Of a stretch of DNA of 64,000 bases, positions 34,128-42,760 are shown one piece after another. Position numbers and translations under genes: made by a program. Every line of letters starts with the position of its first letter. The stretch's first letter is position 1. The stretch comes from Myxococcales bacterium (GTDB taxonomy: Bacteria; Myxococcota_A; Bradymonadia; UBA7976; UBA1532): contig JACKDL010000001.1 of the NCBI GenBank assembly GCA_020633555.1, forward strand, positions 186,001 to 250,000. The letters run 5' to 3'. Below the pieces are notes generated by a model, which ran no database searches, was not told the origin of the DNA, and saw nothing but the letters and a program-made list of their open reading frames with translations.

Positions 34128-35138
34128 TCACAGCCAGCCCTCCGCGCGGTACCAGGCGACGGTCTGTCGCAGGCGCTCGGCCACCGTGTGGGTGGGCGCG
34201 AAGCCCAGACCCTGGATGCGCCCGGTGGCGCACACCCAGTCGCCCGCGGTGGCCTCGCGGTACTTGTCCAGGTTCAGGGGCGCGGGTCGGTCGCGGAGCC
34301 GCGCCCATCCTTCGGCGGCCGCCGCCACGGTCCAGGTCACGGGGCCCGGCAGGCGCAGGGCGCGCACGGGGCGCCCCAGGGCTTCGGCCAACAGCCCGCC
34401 GAACTGGTCGTAGGGCAGCGCCACGCCGGGGTGGGCCACGTGGTACACGCCCTGACCCACGGGCCCGCCGGGACCCGCCGCGCGCTCGCCGGCGGCCGCG
34501 ATGCGCAGCATGGCCTGGGCCAGATCGCTGGCGTGGATGAGCCCGATGCGGCCGGGGCGGCGCTGGGGCACCAGGTGCAGCCCACGGGTGGCGGTGCGGA
34601 ACAGGGCCAGGGTGCCCCGGTCGCGCTCGCCGAAGACCATGGGCGGCCGCACGACGCTCAGGGGCACCCGGTGGGCGTGGCCCAAGGCGGCGGCCTCGGC
34701 CGCGGCCTTCACGCGGCCGTAGACGGACACCGGCGCCGGCGGCTCGGCCTCGGCGCGCTGGCCCCCGCGCGGCGCGGGGCCCGCCGCCGCCAGCGACGAC
34801 ATGAGCACCAACGTGGGGGGCGCCGAAGCGCGGGCGCACGCGGCGGCCACGTGCTCGGCACCGGCCACGTTCACCCGGTGAAAGTCGGCCTTCCACGGCA
34901 CCTTGAGCAGGCTGGCCAGGTGGAACACCGCCGCGCAGCCCGCCACGGCGGGGTCGAGGCTGGACGGCTCGCCCACGTCCCCCAGGCACAGCTCGCTGCC
35001 CAGCGTCGCCAGCGCGGTCACATCGGAGCGGGGCCGCACCAGGGCGCGCACCCGCCAGCCGGCGCCCAGCAGCGCCTGCACGACGTGGTGCCCGATGAAG
35101 CCAGTGGCGCCCGTGACCAGGGCGAGGGGAGCGGGCAT
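34128..35138 (-). CDS. NAD(P)-dependent epimerase/dehydratase (extended SDR)
   Basis: A 336-residue extended short-chain dehydrogenase. The N-terminal Rossmann motif is VTGATGFIGHHV (about residues 8-19). Asp/Arg choice after strand 2 (ALVRPRSD) fits NADP or NAD. The catalytic motif is SVYGRVKAAAE (YxxxK, about 150-160) with the upstream MSSLAAAG Ser. The C-terminal half has VYHVAHPG and the helical substrate domain. This resembles the dihydroflavonol-reductase/3-beta-HSD-like branch rather than GalE. Ribosome site GGAGG lies 7 nt before ATG 35138, which excludes the longer open frame. The product and substrate cannot be read from sequence, and neighbours give no pathway clue. Confidence 0.85.
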   Translation of the reverse strand: MPAPLALVTGATGFIGHHVVQALLGAGWRVRALVRPRSDVTALATLGSELCLGDVGEPSSLDPAVAGCAAVFHLASLLKVPWKADFHRVNVAGAEHVAAACARASAPPTLVLMSSLAAAGPAPRGGQRAEAEPPAPVSVYGRVKAAAEAAALGHAHRVPLSVVRPPMVFGERDRGTLALFRTATRGLHLVPQRRPGRIGLIHASDLAQAMLRIAAAGERAAGPGGPVGQGVYHVAHPGVALPYDQFGGLLAEALGRPVRALRLPGPVTWTVAAAAEGWARLRDRPAPLNLDKYREATAGDWVCATGRIQGLGFAPTHTVAERLRQTVAWYRAEGWL

Positions 35139-35265
35139 GGGCGGCCTCCTGGGGGCGGGCGGGGCGCCGTCCGGGGCCCGCAAGGGCGCCCGCGGGCCCG
35201 GCGACGGTAGCACGGTGCCTTGGCGCTGGCCTCGGGCGCGCGGGATGACATAGGGTGCGCCGCCC

Positions 35266-36069
35266 ATGGACGCACCCGACGAGCCCCACCCCATGCCCCT
35301 GCGCCCGCTGCTGTGGGGCCTGTTGCTCCCGCCGGTGTGGCTGAGCTTCTCGTTGGCGCCCGCGGCGCTGGTGCAGGGCTCGTGGCCCCAGCACATGGTG
35401 CTGGCGCTGCTGGGCGGCTTCATGGGGGCCACGGCCCTGGCCCTGTTCCTGGACCGGAAGATGGGGCCCCCGGGCCACGGGCCGCTGGTGGCGCCGCCGG
35501 TCTGGTGGTGGATCGCGCCGGCGATCCTGGCCGGCCTGGGCACCAGCATCCTGGGCAGCGAGGCCGGCAACGTCATGCTCACCTGGTCCGACAGCCTGGC
35601 GGCGGCGCCCGAGCCGCTGCCGGTGATGCCGCCGAAGTGGCAGCTCGCCCTGCTGTGGAGCCTGGTGAACCCGGTGTGCATCGCCCTGGTGCTGCACGGG
35701 GTGACGCAGCGCACCCTGGCGGGCAGCTACCGCCCGCGCACGGCCATGCTGGGCTCGATCATCGCCGGCGCCGCGGTGATCCCCGGGCCGTTCCTGCAGT
35801 GGGCCGCCATCCTGGCGCTGCCCGTGTGGCTCTACCGCCACACCCGCTCACTGGCGCTGGCGCTGGCGGCCTTCCTGCCCTCGGCCCAGGGCTACCTGCT
35901 CGACCTCTTCGGGCTCGGGCCCGGCGTGCCGGGCTTCGACGTCACCCGCAGCGATCAGGTGCTGTTCCAGCCCATCTGGTTCGACCTGCTGGGGGCCGCG
36001 CTGCTGGCCGTGGGCGTCTTCCCGTTCCTGCGGGCGTTCCACGGGCCGCCCGAGGTGGACCGGCCGTGA
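35266..36069 (+). CDS. Multi-pass membrane protein, function unknown
   Basis: A 267-residue inner-membrane protein with about seven hydrophobic segments (around residues 11-36, 43-61, 78-96, 122-145, 160-175, 180-205 and 238-258). The segment NPVCIALVLHGVTQR recalls the CPBP/CAAX-protease layout, but the EExxxR motif of that family is absent, so I do not call it a protease. It is translationally coupled to murJ by a GTGA overlap, which hints at a link to envelope biogenesis. TAGGGT ends 9 nt before the ATG; no clear ribosome site is seen, so it may be leaderless. Confidence 0.6.
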   Translation: MDAPDEPHPMPLRPLLWGLLLPPVWLSFSLAPAALVQGSWPQHMVLALLGGFMGATALALFLDRKMGPPGHGPLVAPPVWWWIAPAILAGLGTSILGSEAGNVMLTWSDSLAAAPEPLPVMPPKWQLALLWSLVNPVCIALVLHGVTQRTLAGSYRPRTAMLGSIIAGAAVIPGPFLQWAAILALPVWLYRHTRSLALALAAFLPSAQGYLLDLFGLGPGVPGFDVTRSDQVLFQPIWFDLLGAALLAVGVFPFLRAFHGPPEVDRP

Positions 36070-37604
36070 GCCGCGCGGTGGGGCTGGCCTCACTCCTGTA
36101 CGGGGTGAGCATCTTGCTCAGCCGCATCATCGGCCTGGTGCGCGAGGCGGTCATCGGCCGTACCCTGGGCGCCGGCGCGCAGGCCGACCTCTACAAGGCC
36201 AGCTTCGTCCTGCCCGACTTCCTGAACTACCTGCTCGCGGGCGGGGTGCTCAGCATCGTCTTCATTCCCATCTTCCAGGCCCACCTGGCCAAGGGCGACG
36301 ACGCCGGGGGCTGGCGGGCCTTCTCGGTGATCGCCAACGCGCTGGTGGGGCTGCTGCTGGTGGCCACCGCGGGCATGTGGGCCCTGGCGCCGTGGATCGT
36401 GGGCTGGGTGTTCCCGGGCTTCTCGGCCGGGGGGCAGGCCGAGCTCACGGGGCTGGTGCGCATCATCCTGCCCGCGCAGATCTTCCACCTCACCGGGGGC
36501 CTGATCTCGGCCACGCTGCAGGCCCGCGACAAGCACGCCATGCCGGCGCTGGCGCCGCTGGTCTACACCTCGGGCATCGTGCTGGGCGGGCTGATCGGCG
36601 GCGAGGCCGCGGGCGCCCACGGGTTCGCCTGGGGGGTGCTGGTGGGCTCGGCGCTGGGCCCCTTCGGCCTGCCCCTGTGGGGCGCGTTGCGGGCGGGGCT
36701 GCGCTGGGACCTGACCGCCTTCGACCTGCGCCACCCGGATCTGCGCCGCTACTTCTTGCTCAGCATCCCGGTGATGCTGGGCTTCTCGGTGGTGGCGCTG
36801 GATGACGGGGTGATCAAGCACTACGCCTCGTCGCTGGCCGAGGGCGCGGTGGCGCAGCTCGACTACGCCCGCAACCTGATGAAGGTGCCCATGGGCGTCT
36901 TCGGGCTGGCGGCGGGCATGGCGGCGTTCCCGACGCTCAGCCGGCTGATGGCGCAGGGCAAGCGCGACGAGGCCTGGGCCACGCTGGTGAAGGCCGTGCG
37001 CATGATGCTGCTGCTGGCCCTGGGGGCCCAGGCGGCGCTGACGGTGAGCGCGGCCGAGATCGCCGAGGTCATCTGGGGCACGCGGCGCTTCAGCGGTGAC
37101 CAGCTCGCCCAGATCGGGCTGTACACGGGCGTGCTCAGCCTGGGGCTGTGGGCCTGGTCGGCGCAGATGCTGGTGGGGCGGGGCTTCTACGCCCAGCAGA
37201 ACACCTGGACCCCGACCATCACGGGCTCGGCGGTGATGGCCGCGGCCTTCCCGCTGTACGGCTGGGCGGCGGGCCGCTGGGGCGCGGTGGGCCTGGCGGG
37301 CGCCTCGTCGGCCACCATCTCGCTGTACCTGGTGGTGCTGACCTTGCTGCTGCGCCGCACGGCTGGCCCCACGGCGCCCGGGGGCTTGCTGGACGCCTTC
37401 GCGCGCCTGGTGCCGGCCCTGGCGCTGGCGGTGGCCGCGGGCTTGGGGCTGGGGCAGGTGCTCCCCCCGCTGCCCGCCCTGGTGCGCGGCGCCCTGACCG
37501 GTGGCGCGGCCCTGAGCGTCTACGGCCTGGCGGTATGGGCCCTGCGGGTGCCCGAGGTGGCGCCGCTGCTGGCGAAGGTCAAGCGCAAGCTGGGCCGCGG
37601 TTGA
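36066..37604 (+). CDS. murJ: Lipid II flippase MurJ
   Basis: A 512-residue polytopic protein that flips lipid II to the periplasmic face for peptidoglycan synthesis. GTG 36066 overlaps the upstream stop by GTGA; the open frame upstream of it is a shadow of the preceding gene. The N-terminus SRIIGLVREAVIGRTLGAGAQADLYKASFVLPDFL contains the conserved MurJ RExx.A..FG.G...DA.. pattern with functional arginines, and 14 transmembrane segments are predicted. The AQLDYARNLMKVPMGVFGLAAGMAAFPTLSR block (about 295-325) is diagnostic of the family. The length equals E. coli MurJ. RF3 follows 33 bp later on the same strand. Confidence 0.93.
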   Translation: MSRAVGLASLLYGVSILLSRIIGLVREAVIGRTLGAGAQADLYKASFVLPDFLNYLLAGGVLSIVFIPIFQAHLAKGDDAGGWRAFSVIANALVGLLLVATAGMWALAPWIVGWVFPGFSAGGQAELTGLVRIILPAQIFHLTGGLISATLQARDKHAMPALAPLVYTSGIVLGGLIGGEAAGAHGFAWGVLVGSALGPFGLPLWGALRAGLRWDLTAFDLRHPDLRRYFLLSIPVMLGFSVVALDDGVIKHYASSLAEGAVAQLDYARNLMKVPMGVFGLAAGMAAFPTLSRLMAQGKRDEAWATLVKAVRMMLLLALGAQAALTVSAAEIAEVIWGTRRFSGDQLAQIGLYTGVLSLGLWAWSAQMLVGRGFYAQQNTWTPTITGSAVMAAAFPLYGWAAGRWGAVGLAGASSATISLYLVVLTLLLRRTAGPTAPGGLLDAFARLVPALALAVAAGLGLGQVLPPLPALVRGALTGGAALSVYGLAVWALRVPEVAPLLAKVKRKLGRG

Positions 37605-37637
37605 CGCGGCGGGGTCGGATCCCCAGGATGCGCCGCC

Positions 37638-39215
37638 ATGAGCGCATTCACCGACGAGATCGCCCGGCGGCGCACGTTCGCCATCATCAGCCACCCCGAC
37701 GCGGGCAAGACCACCATCACCGAGAAGCTGCTGCTGTTCGGGGGCGCCATCCAGATGGCCGGCGCGGTGAAGGCCAAGCGTGATGGCAAGGCGGCCACCA
37801 GCGACTTCCTCGAGGTGGAGCAGGCCCGCGGCATCTCGGTGAGCTCGGCCGTGATGAGCTTCGAGTACCGCGACTGCGCGGTGAACCTGCTGGACACCCC
37901 GGGCCACGCCGACTTCAGCGAGGATACCTACCGGGTGCTCACCGCCGTGGACTCGGCGCTGATGGTGTTGGACAACGCCAAGGGCGTCGAGGCCCGCACC
38001 CAGTCGCTCATGGACGTCTGCCGGCTGCGCGACACGCCGGTGGTGACCTTCTCGAACAAGCTCGACCGCGAGGGGCTGGACCCCTTCGAGCTCATGGACA
38101 ACGTCGAGGAGAGCCTGGGCATCCAGTGCGTGCCCTTGACGTGGCCCATCGGCATGGGCAAGCGCTTCGAGGGCATCTACGACCTGGTGAACAAGCGGGT
38201 GGTGTTCTACGAGCCCGCCGCCAAGGGCCGCCGCAACGAGGTGGTGACCCTGACGGACCTGAACAGCAAGGATCTGGACGGCTGGGTGGGCACCCTGTTG
38301 GCCAACAAGCTGCGAGAGGACGTGGAGCTGCTGGGTGCGCTGGATCCGTTCAACCCCGAGCTGTTCATGACCGGCCAGCAGACGCCGGTGTTCTTCGGCA
38401 GCGCCGTGAACAACTTCGGCGTGCGCGAGCTGCTCGACCAGTTCATCGACATTGCGCCACCGCCGCAGGCGCGGGCGACCACCACCCGCACGGTGCAGCC
38501 CGACGAGGAAGGCTTCACCGGGTTCGTCTTCAAGATCCAGGCGAACCTGGACCCGAAGCACCACGACCGCATGGCCTTCGTGCGCATCACGTCGGGCAAG
38601 TACGAGCGCAAGATGAAGATGCAGCACGTGCGCAAGGGCAAGGAGATGGCGGTGAACAACGCCACCACCTTCCTGGCGCGCGACCGGGTGGTGGCCGAGG
38701 AGGCCTACCCCGGCGACATCATCGGGCTGCACAACCACGGTGGGTTGAAGATCGGCGACACGCTCACCACCGGCGAGGACCTGAAGTTCACCGGCATCCC
38801 GGCCTTCGCCCCCGAGCTCTTCCGCCGGGTACGCCTGCTGGATCCGCTGAAGAGCAAGGCGCTGGTGAAGGGGCTGGAGCAGCTCAGCGAGGAAGGCGCC
38901 GCGCAGTTCTTCCGCCCCCTCGAGGGCTCGGACTACATCCTGGGCGCCCTGGGCGTGCTGCAGTTCGACGTCATCGCGAGCCGCCTGGAGAACGAGTACA
39001 AGGTGCGCGCCGCCTTCGAGTCGGTGCCCCTGCAGGCCGCCCGCTGGGTCACCGGCCCGGGCGCCGAGCTCGAGAAGCTGAAGACCGAGCAGAAGCGTCG
39101 GCTGTACACCGACGTGGCCGACAACCTGGCCTACATCGCCCAGAGCGAGTGGGCGGTGAACTACGCCGCCGAGCAGTACCCCAAGCTCAGCTTCCATAAG
39201 ACGATGGAGATCTGA
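37638..39215 (+). CDS. prfC: Peptide chain release factor 3 (RF3)
   Basis: A 525-residue translational GTPase that removes RF1/RF2 from the ribosome after termination. G1 is SHPDAGKTT (residues 18-26), G3 DTPGHADF (about 85-92) and G4 NKLDRE (about 139-144). The RF3-specific AKRDGKAATSDFLEVEQARGISVSSAVMSF insert distinguishes it from EF-G. Domain II (KIQANLDPKHHDRMAF) and the C-terminal domain (GALGVLQFDVIASRLENEY) are intact, and the length matches E. coli RF3 (529). It is co-directional with murJ. It converges with the FadL-like gene 28 bp away without an obvious terminator. Confidence 0.96.
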   Translation: MSAFTDEIARRRTFAIISHPDAGKTTITEKLLLFGGAIQMAGAVKAKRDGKAATSDFLEVEQARGISVSSAVMSFEYRDCAVNLLDTPGHADFSEDTYRVLTAVDSALMVLDNAKGVEARTQSLMDVCRLRDTPVVTFSNKLDREGLDPFELMDNVEESLGIQCVPLTWPIGMGKRFEGIYDLVNKRVVFYEPAAKGRRNEVVTLTDLNSKDLDGWVGTLLANKLREDVELLGALDPFNPELFMTGQQTPVFFGSAVNNFGVRELLDQFIDIAPPPQARATTTRTVQPDEEGFTGFVFKIQANLDPKHHDRMAFVRITSGKYERKMKMQHVRKGKEMAVNNATTFLARDRVVAEEAYPGDIIGLHNHGGLKIGDTLTTGEDLKFTGIPAFAPELFRRVRLLDPLKSKALVKGLEQLSEEGAAQFFRPLEGSDYILGALGVLQFDVIASRLENEYKVRAAFESVPLQAARWVTGPGAELEKLKTEQKRRLYTDVADNLAYIAQSEWAVNYAAEQYPKLSFHKTMEI

Positions 39216-39243
39216 GCCCAACCGGGGCCCCCCTGGCGGGCGC

Positions 39244-40569
39244 TCACAGCGCGTGGCGGAAGCCGATACCCACGCTGTGGATGGCGCCGCCCGCCGTGTA
39301 GCTGCCCACCGGATCCGCGGCGCCCGCCGCCTTCTCCACCCGCAAGTCCTCCAGCACGGTGGCCTGGTACACCAGCTCCACGCTCACCGGGTTGCGGCGG
39401 ATCTCCAGCGGATCCTGGAAGGTGAAGCTGGCCCCCACGCCGAAGACATGAGCGTCGCTGTCGATGTGGTTGAAGGCCTGGGTGGGCACGGGGGCCGGCG
39501 TGGGGCGCCAGGTGTAGCCCGCGCGCAGGTGCCACTGGGGGTGCGGCGACTGCTCCAGCCCCACGCGCACCACCGGCACGTCGCGGAACTGCAGATCCAC
39601 GTCCGCGCCGTTGCCCACGTCCAGGCGGTCGCCCAGGCCCAGGCCCTCGGGCAGCTCGCCCTGCACGTCCAGGGTGAACACCGGCGACGGATCGGGGGCC
39701 TGCGACCACTGGGCCCAGGTGATCTCGGCGCTGGCCAGCAGGTTCGCCGGCTCGACCTGGTAGGCCACGCCCAGGTTGAAGAAGCGCGGCGTGTAGAGGA
39801 CGGTCCCGCGGATGTCGATGGCCAGCGTGATGAGGTCGTCGATGTTCAGCCGGCTGGGCAGGGCGTAGTCGAGCTGCAGGGCCTCGCGGTAGCTCAGGCC
39901 GATGCGCAGGCCCTTCAGGGGGGTAATGAGCAGGCCCGCCACCGGCGCCGCCGTGGGGGCGATGTCCACGGCCACCGTGCGCTGCGACACCCGTCGGTTG
40001 GCGAACTCCAGGTCGATGTCCACCCCGCCGTCCAGGGTGGCCAGCACCTGCACGCCCGCACCCACGCTCAGCCAGTCGAAGGGCTCGAACGCCACGCTGG
40101 CCAGCACCACGAACTTGTCGGGCAGGGTCTGGTAGCGGTGGTACTGCGGCACCTGCGCGTCGATGGCGTCGGCCCGCAGCAGGGTCAGCATGGGCAGGTA
40201 CATGCTCACGCCCAGGGCCACCCGGTTGTCGATGAGCCCCCCCAGCGGGAACACCGCGCCGAGCTGGATGCCGGTGAACCCGTCGGGGGTCTTGTCGGGC
40301 ACCCGCCGCTGCTCGGGGGCCTGGAAGTCGCGGTCGATGCGCAGCCGCGGCTCGGTGAGCATGAGGCCGGCGCCCACCACCAGGTGCTTGCGCCGGGTGA
40401 GGCCCGCGGGGTTGTAGAAGGTGGCCGTGTGGTCGTCGGCCACCGCGGCCTGGGCGTTGCCCATGGCGCGTCCCCGCGGGCTGAAGCCGTACACGTCAAA
40501 GACGCTGGCCGGGGCGGCAACCGGCAGCAGCAGGGGGCCCAGCAGCAGCGCCAGCAGCAGGATCCTCAC
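39244..40569 (-). CDS. FadL/OmpP1-family outer-membrane protein
   Basis: A 441-residue outer-membrane barrel of the OmpP1/FadL/TodX family, which takes up hydrophobic compounds. GTG 40569 overlaps the preceding stop (GTGA). After a signal peptide (ending APAS), the mature N-terminus VFDVYGFSPRGRAMGNAQAAVADDHTATFYNPAGL carries the family hallmark NPAG plug motif. About 14 amphipathic strands follow, ending GIGFRHAL. It is the last gene of a four-gene operon with a 12-heme cytochrome, a lipoprotein and another barrel, an unusual context for FadL; it may supply a hydrophobic substrate or simply be co-regulated. Confidence 0.85.
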   Translation of the reverse strand: MRILLLALLLGPLLLPVAAPASVFDVYGFSPRGRAMGNAQAAVADDHTATFYNPAGLTRRKHLVVGAGLMLTEPRLRIDRDFQAPEQRRVPDKTPDGFTGIQLGAVFPLGGLIDNRVALGVSMYLPMLTLLRADAIDAQVPQYHRYQTLPDKFVVLASVAFEPFDWLSVGAGVQVLATLDGGVDIDLEFANRRVSQRTVAVDIAPTAAPVAGLLITPLKGLRIGLSYREALQLDYALPSRLNIDDLITLAIDIRGTVLYTPRFFNLGVAYQVEPANLLASAEITWAQWSQAPDPSPVFTLDVQGELPEGLGLGDRLDVGNGADVDLQFRDVPVVRVGLEQSPHPQWHLRAGYTWRPTPAPVPTQAFNHIDSDAHVFGVGASFTFQDPLEIRRNPVSVELVYQATVLEDLRVEKAAGAADPVGSYTAGGAIHSVGIGFRHAL

Positions 40570-41729
40570 GGCAGCGCCTCGGGCTCGCAACCGTTGGCGA
40601 TCAGGCGCACCACGGCGAGCAGCTCGGGCACGGCGCCGGCGTCGAGCACGGCCACCAGCTCGGGCAGCACCTCGGCGGCCACGCGGGGGTCCAGCAGCCG
40701 CGTCAGCAGGCTCACCAGCGCCCGGCGGATGTCGGGATCCTCGGCGATGGGACGCAGCGAGGCCGCCACCGGCGCCAGGGCCGCAGCCACGGCGGGATCG
40801 CGGCCCAGCTCGGCGGCCAGATCCAGGGCCGCGTCGAAGGGGATCGCCCGGGTCACGAACAGGTCGTACATGAGCCAGGTGAACACCGGGTCCCGGGCCA
40901 GCAGGGGCGTGGCCGGGGTGACCTCGGCGCAGGTGCCCACGCCGTAGAGGTCGCAGCACACCACGTCGGCCAGGGCAGGCAGCACGGGCCCGTCGGGCGC
41001 CAGCAGGCGGTCCAGCGCCGCCAGCAGGTCGCTGAGCGGGGGCTCGCCCAGGGGCAGCAGGTCGATGCCCGACAGCGGGGCGATGACGTCGGCGGCCACC
41101 GAGAAGCCCGGCCGGATGAGCGCCGCCAGGATGTTGCACACCACCGTGGTGAAGCCGGGGCGGGCCAGCGCGCCGCCCAGGTCCGCCGAGAGCAGGTCCT
41201 GCACCACGGGCAGCCGCAGGGTGTCGCCCAGGGCCGCCAGCAGATCGGGCAGGGCCGGATCCTTCAGCAGCACCTGCACGGCGTTGAACAGGGTGGAGCC
41301 GTCGCAGGTGCGCAGCAGGCGGGCGCCGTCCACGAGCACCTCGCTGCGCAGGCGGCCGTCCACCTCGCCGGCCACGAAGGCCAGCACGTCGCGCACCAGG
41401 GGCAGGCTCTGCTCGAGCAGCGGGCCGTCCGCCAAGGCCAGCAAGGCCTCCAGCTCGGCCTGATCCAGCGCCCGCACCACCCGCAGCCCGGCGTCCAGCA
41501 CCGCGGTGAGCTCGTCGTCGGGCAGGCCGGTCTCGAAGAAGGCCCGGACCCCGTCCAGCGCGCCCGAGCGCACCAGGGCCAGCGCGTTGGGGGCCACCTC
41601 GGCCAGCGGCGGGCACAGGGCCGGCGGGGGGGCGTTGGCGGGCGAGGGCGCGTCCGACTCGGCCCCACAGCCAAGCCCGAAGACCAGCGCCCCGGCGAGC
41701 GCCCACGCACGCGGGATCCTCAGCGGCAC
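40566..41729 (-). CDS. Exported helical lipoprotein, function unknown
   Basis: A 387-residue protein from GTG 41729, overlapping the cytochrome gene by 10 bp. The signal peptide leads to GLGC (Cys21, imperfect lipobox) and a short P/A linker. The body is nearly all Leu/Ala/Asp-rich helices with a recurring pattern (LPDLLAALGDTL, LSDLLAALDRLL, VLPELVAVLDAG), perhaps ARM/HEAT-like, plus five or more Cys (CDGST, VVCNI, VVCCDLYGVGTC, NGCEPE) that may form disulfides. It has no heme motif. By position it could be an outer-membrane partner of the adjacent multiheme cytochrome. I do not recognise the family. Confidence 0.6.
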   Translation of the reverse strand: MPLRIPRAWALAGALVFGLGCGAESDAPSPANAPPPALCPPLAEVAPNALALVRSGALDGVRAFFETGLPDDELTAVLDAGLRVVRALDQAELEALLALADGPLLEQSLPLVRDVLAFVAGEVDGRLRSEVLVDGARLLRTCDGSTLFNAVQVLLKDPALPDLLAALGDTLRLPVVQDLLSADLGGALARPGFTTVVCNILAALIRPGFSVAADVIAPLSGIDLLPLGEPPLSDLLAALDRLLAPDGPVLPALADVVCCDLYGVGTCAEVTPATPLLARDPVFTWLMYDLFVTRAIPFDAALDLAAELGRDPAVAAALAPVAASLRPIAEDPDIRRALVSLLTRLLDPRVAAEVLPELVAVLDAGAVPELLAVVRLIANGCEPEALP

Positions 41730-42760
41730 AGGCGCTCCAGCTCGACCCGGTCGGTGTGGCACTTCAGGCAGCCCGTGGGGTTCAGCGCCAGCGCCCGGCG
41801 GCACAGGTTGGCGGTGTAGCCCGGCGGGTGGGGGCTGGCCCGCAGGCGGCCGGTGGCCTGCACGCCGTGGCAGGTGACGCACTGCGACTCCTGGTGGCAC
41901 GACACGCAGGTGTTCAGGCTGCGCCGGGCCGCGTGGCGGTGGTGCTCCGGGCCCACGGGGCCCCCGGCCTCGCCCACGAAGCCGGGCGGGTGGTAGTCGC
42001 GGCTGCCCTGGGTGACGGCCCCGAAGCCCAGCGGTCCGGCGCTGTCCACCACGCCGCTCTGGGCGTGGCAGCCGGTGCAGAAGGTCTGCTGCCGGTGGCA
42101 GGTGGCGCAGCGCACAAGGTCGCGGCGGGCCTCCACCGGGTGGCTCACCAGGTAGTCGGCCGGGTGCAGCTCCAGCGGCCGAATCTGGCCCACGTGGCAG
42201 GCCCCGCACTCGTCCTTGCGGTGGCACGCGTCGCAGGTGTCGGGCGCGGCCTTGGCCAGCGGGCCGTGGCGCTTCGCCCACTGCGGGTCGCCGTGATCGC
42301 CGTAGCCCAGGCGGCCGTCGGGCACCAGCGACCGGCCCAGGCCCCAGTCGGTGCGCAGGTGCTGATCGGGCTGCGCGGGGTGGCACATGGCGCAGCGCGC
42401 GGGCGCCTTCTGCCCATCGTGGCAGCCCAGGCAGGCCGCCTTCTCGGCCCGTGCGCCGGCCGGGTGGCAGTCGGCGCAGGCGGCCCCGCGGCCGGCGTGG
42501 GCGGCGTGGCTGAAGGTCAGCGCCGGGCCCGGGCGCACGGGTGGATCGGCGTACTCGGCCTTGGGGTGGCACTCGACACAGGCCGCAGCGGGCGGCGCGT
42601 GCCGCTCGCGGGCCCGCGGCGAGGCCTCGACGGCCCCGTGGCACTGCCCGCAGGGCGTTTGGGCATGGGGCCCATGGGGGAAGGCCGTGGGCGCGCCGCC
42701 GTACACCACGTCGCCCGGCCCCAACAGGCCGATCAGCAGGGCGAAGGCCAGCACGCTCAC
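41720..42760 (-). CDS. Dodecaheme c-type cytochrome
   Basis: A 346-residue protein with twelve CxxCH heme-attachment motifs (CGQCH, CVECH, CADCH, CLGCH, CAMCH, CDACH, CGACH, CATCH, CTGCH, CVSCH, CVTCH, CLKCH) and many extra His residues able to serve as distal ligands. That is about one heme per 29 residues, typical of electron-wire cytochromes. The N-terminus is hydrophobic (VSVLAFALLIGLLG) but lacks positive charge, odd for a Sec signal, so the start could be misread, though GTG 42760 overlaps the upstream stop (GTGA). Tight coupling to an outer-membrane barrel upstream suggests a role in electron transfer across or at the outer membrane. Confidence 0.9.
   Translation of the reverse strand: MSVLAFALLIGLLGPGDVVYGGAPTAFPHGPHAQTPCGQCHGAVEASPRARERHAPPAAACVECHPKAEYADPPVRPGPALTFSHAAHAGRGAACADCHPAGARAEKAACLGCHDGQKAPARCAMCHPAQPDQHLRTDWGLGRSLVPDGRLGYGDHGDPQWAKRHGPLAKAAPDTCDACHRKDECGACHVGQIRPLELHPADYLVSHPVEARRDLVRCATCHRQQTFCTGCHAQSGVVDSAGPLGFGAVTQGSRDYHPPGFVGEAGGPVGPEHHRHAARRSLNTCVSCHQESQCVTCHGVQATGRLRASPHPPGYTANLCRRALALNPTGCLKCHTDRVELERLCR

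Noticed and set aside
35220..36065. The upstream extension of the murJ open frame
   Set aside because: It lies out of frame over the upstream membrane-protein gene and is low-complexity; GTG 36066 begins the conserved MurJ N-terminus.
35266..36069. CPBP/CAAX intramembrane protease
   Set aside because: The LHGVTQR segment is suggestive, but the EExxxR motif and the second His motif are absent.
41720..42760. Assigning the dodecaheme cytochrome to nitrite reductase (NrfA) or a tetrathionate reductase
   Set aside because: NrfA has five hemes with a CxxCK site and is larger; no catalytic domain is visible here, only heme motifs.
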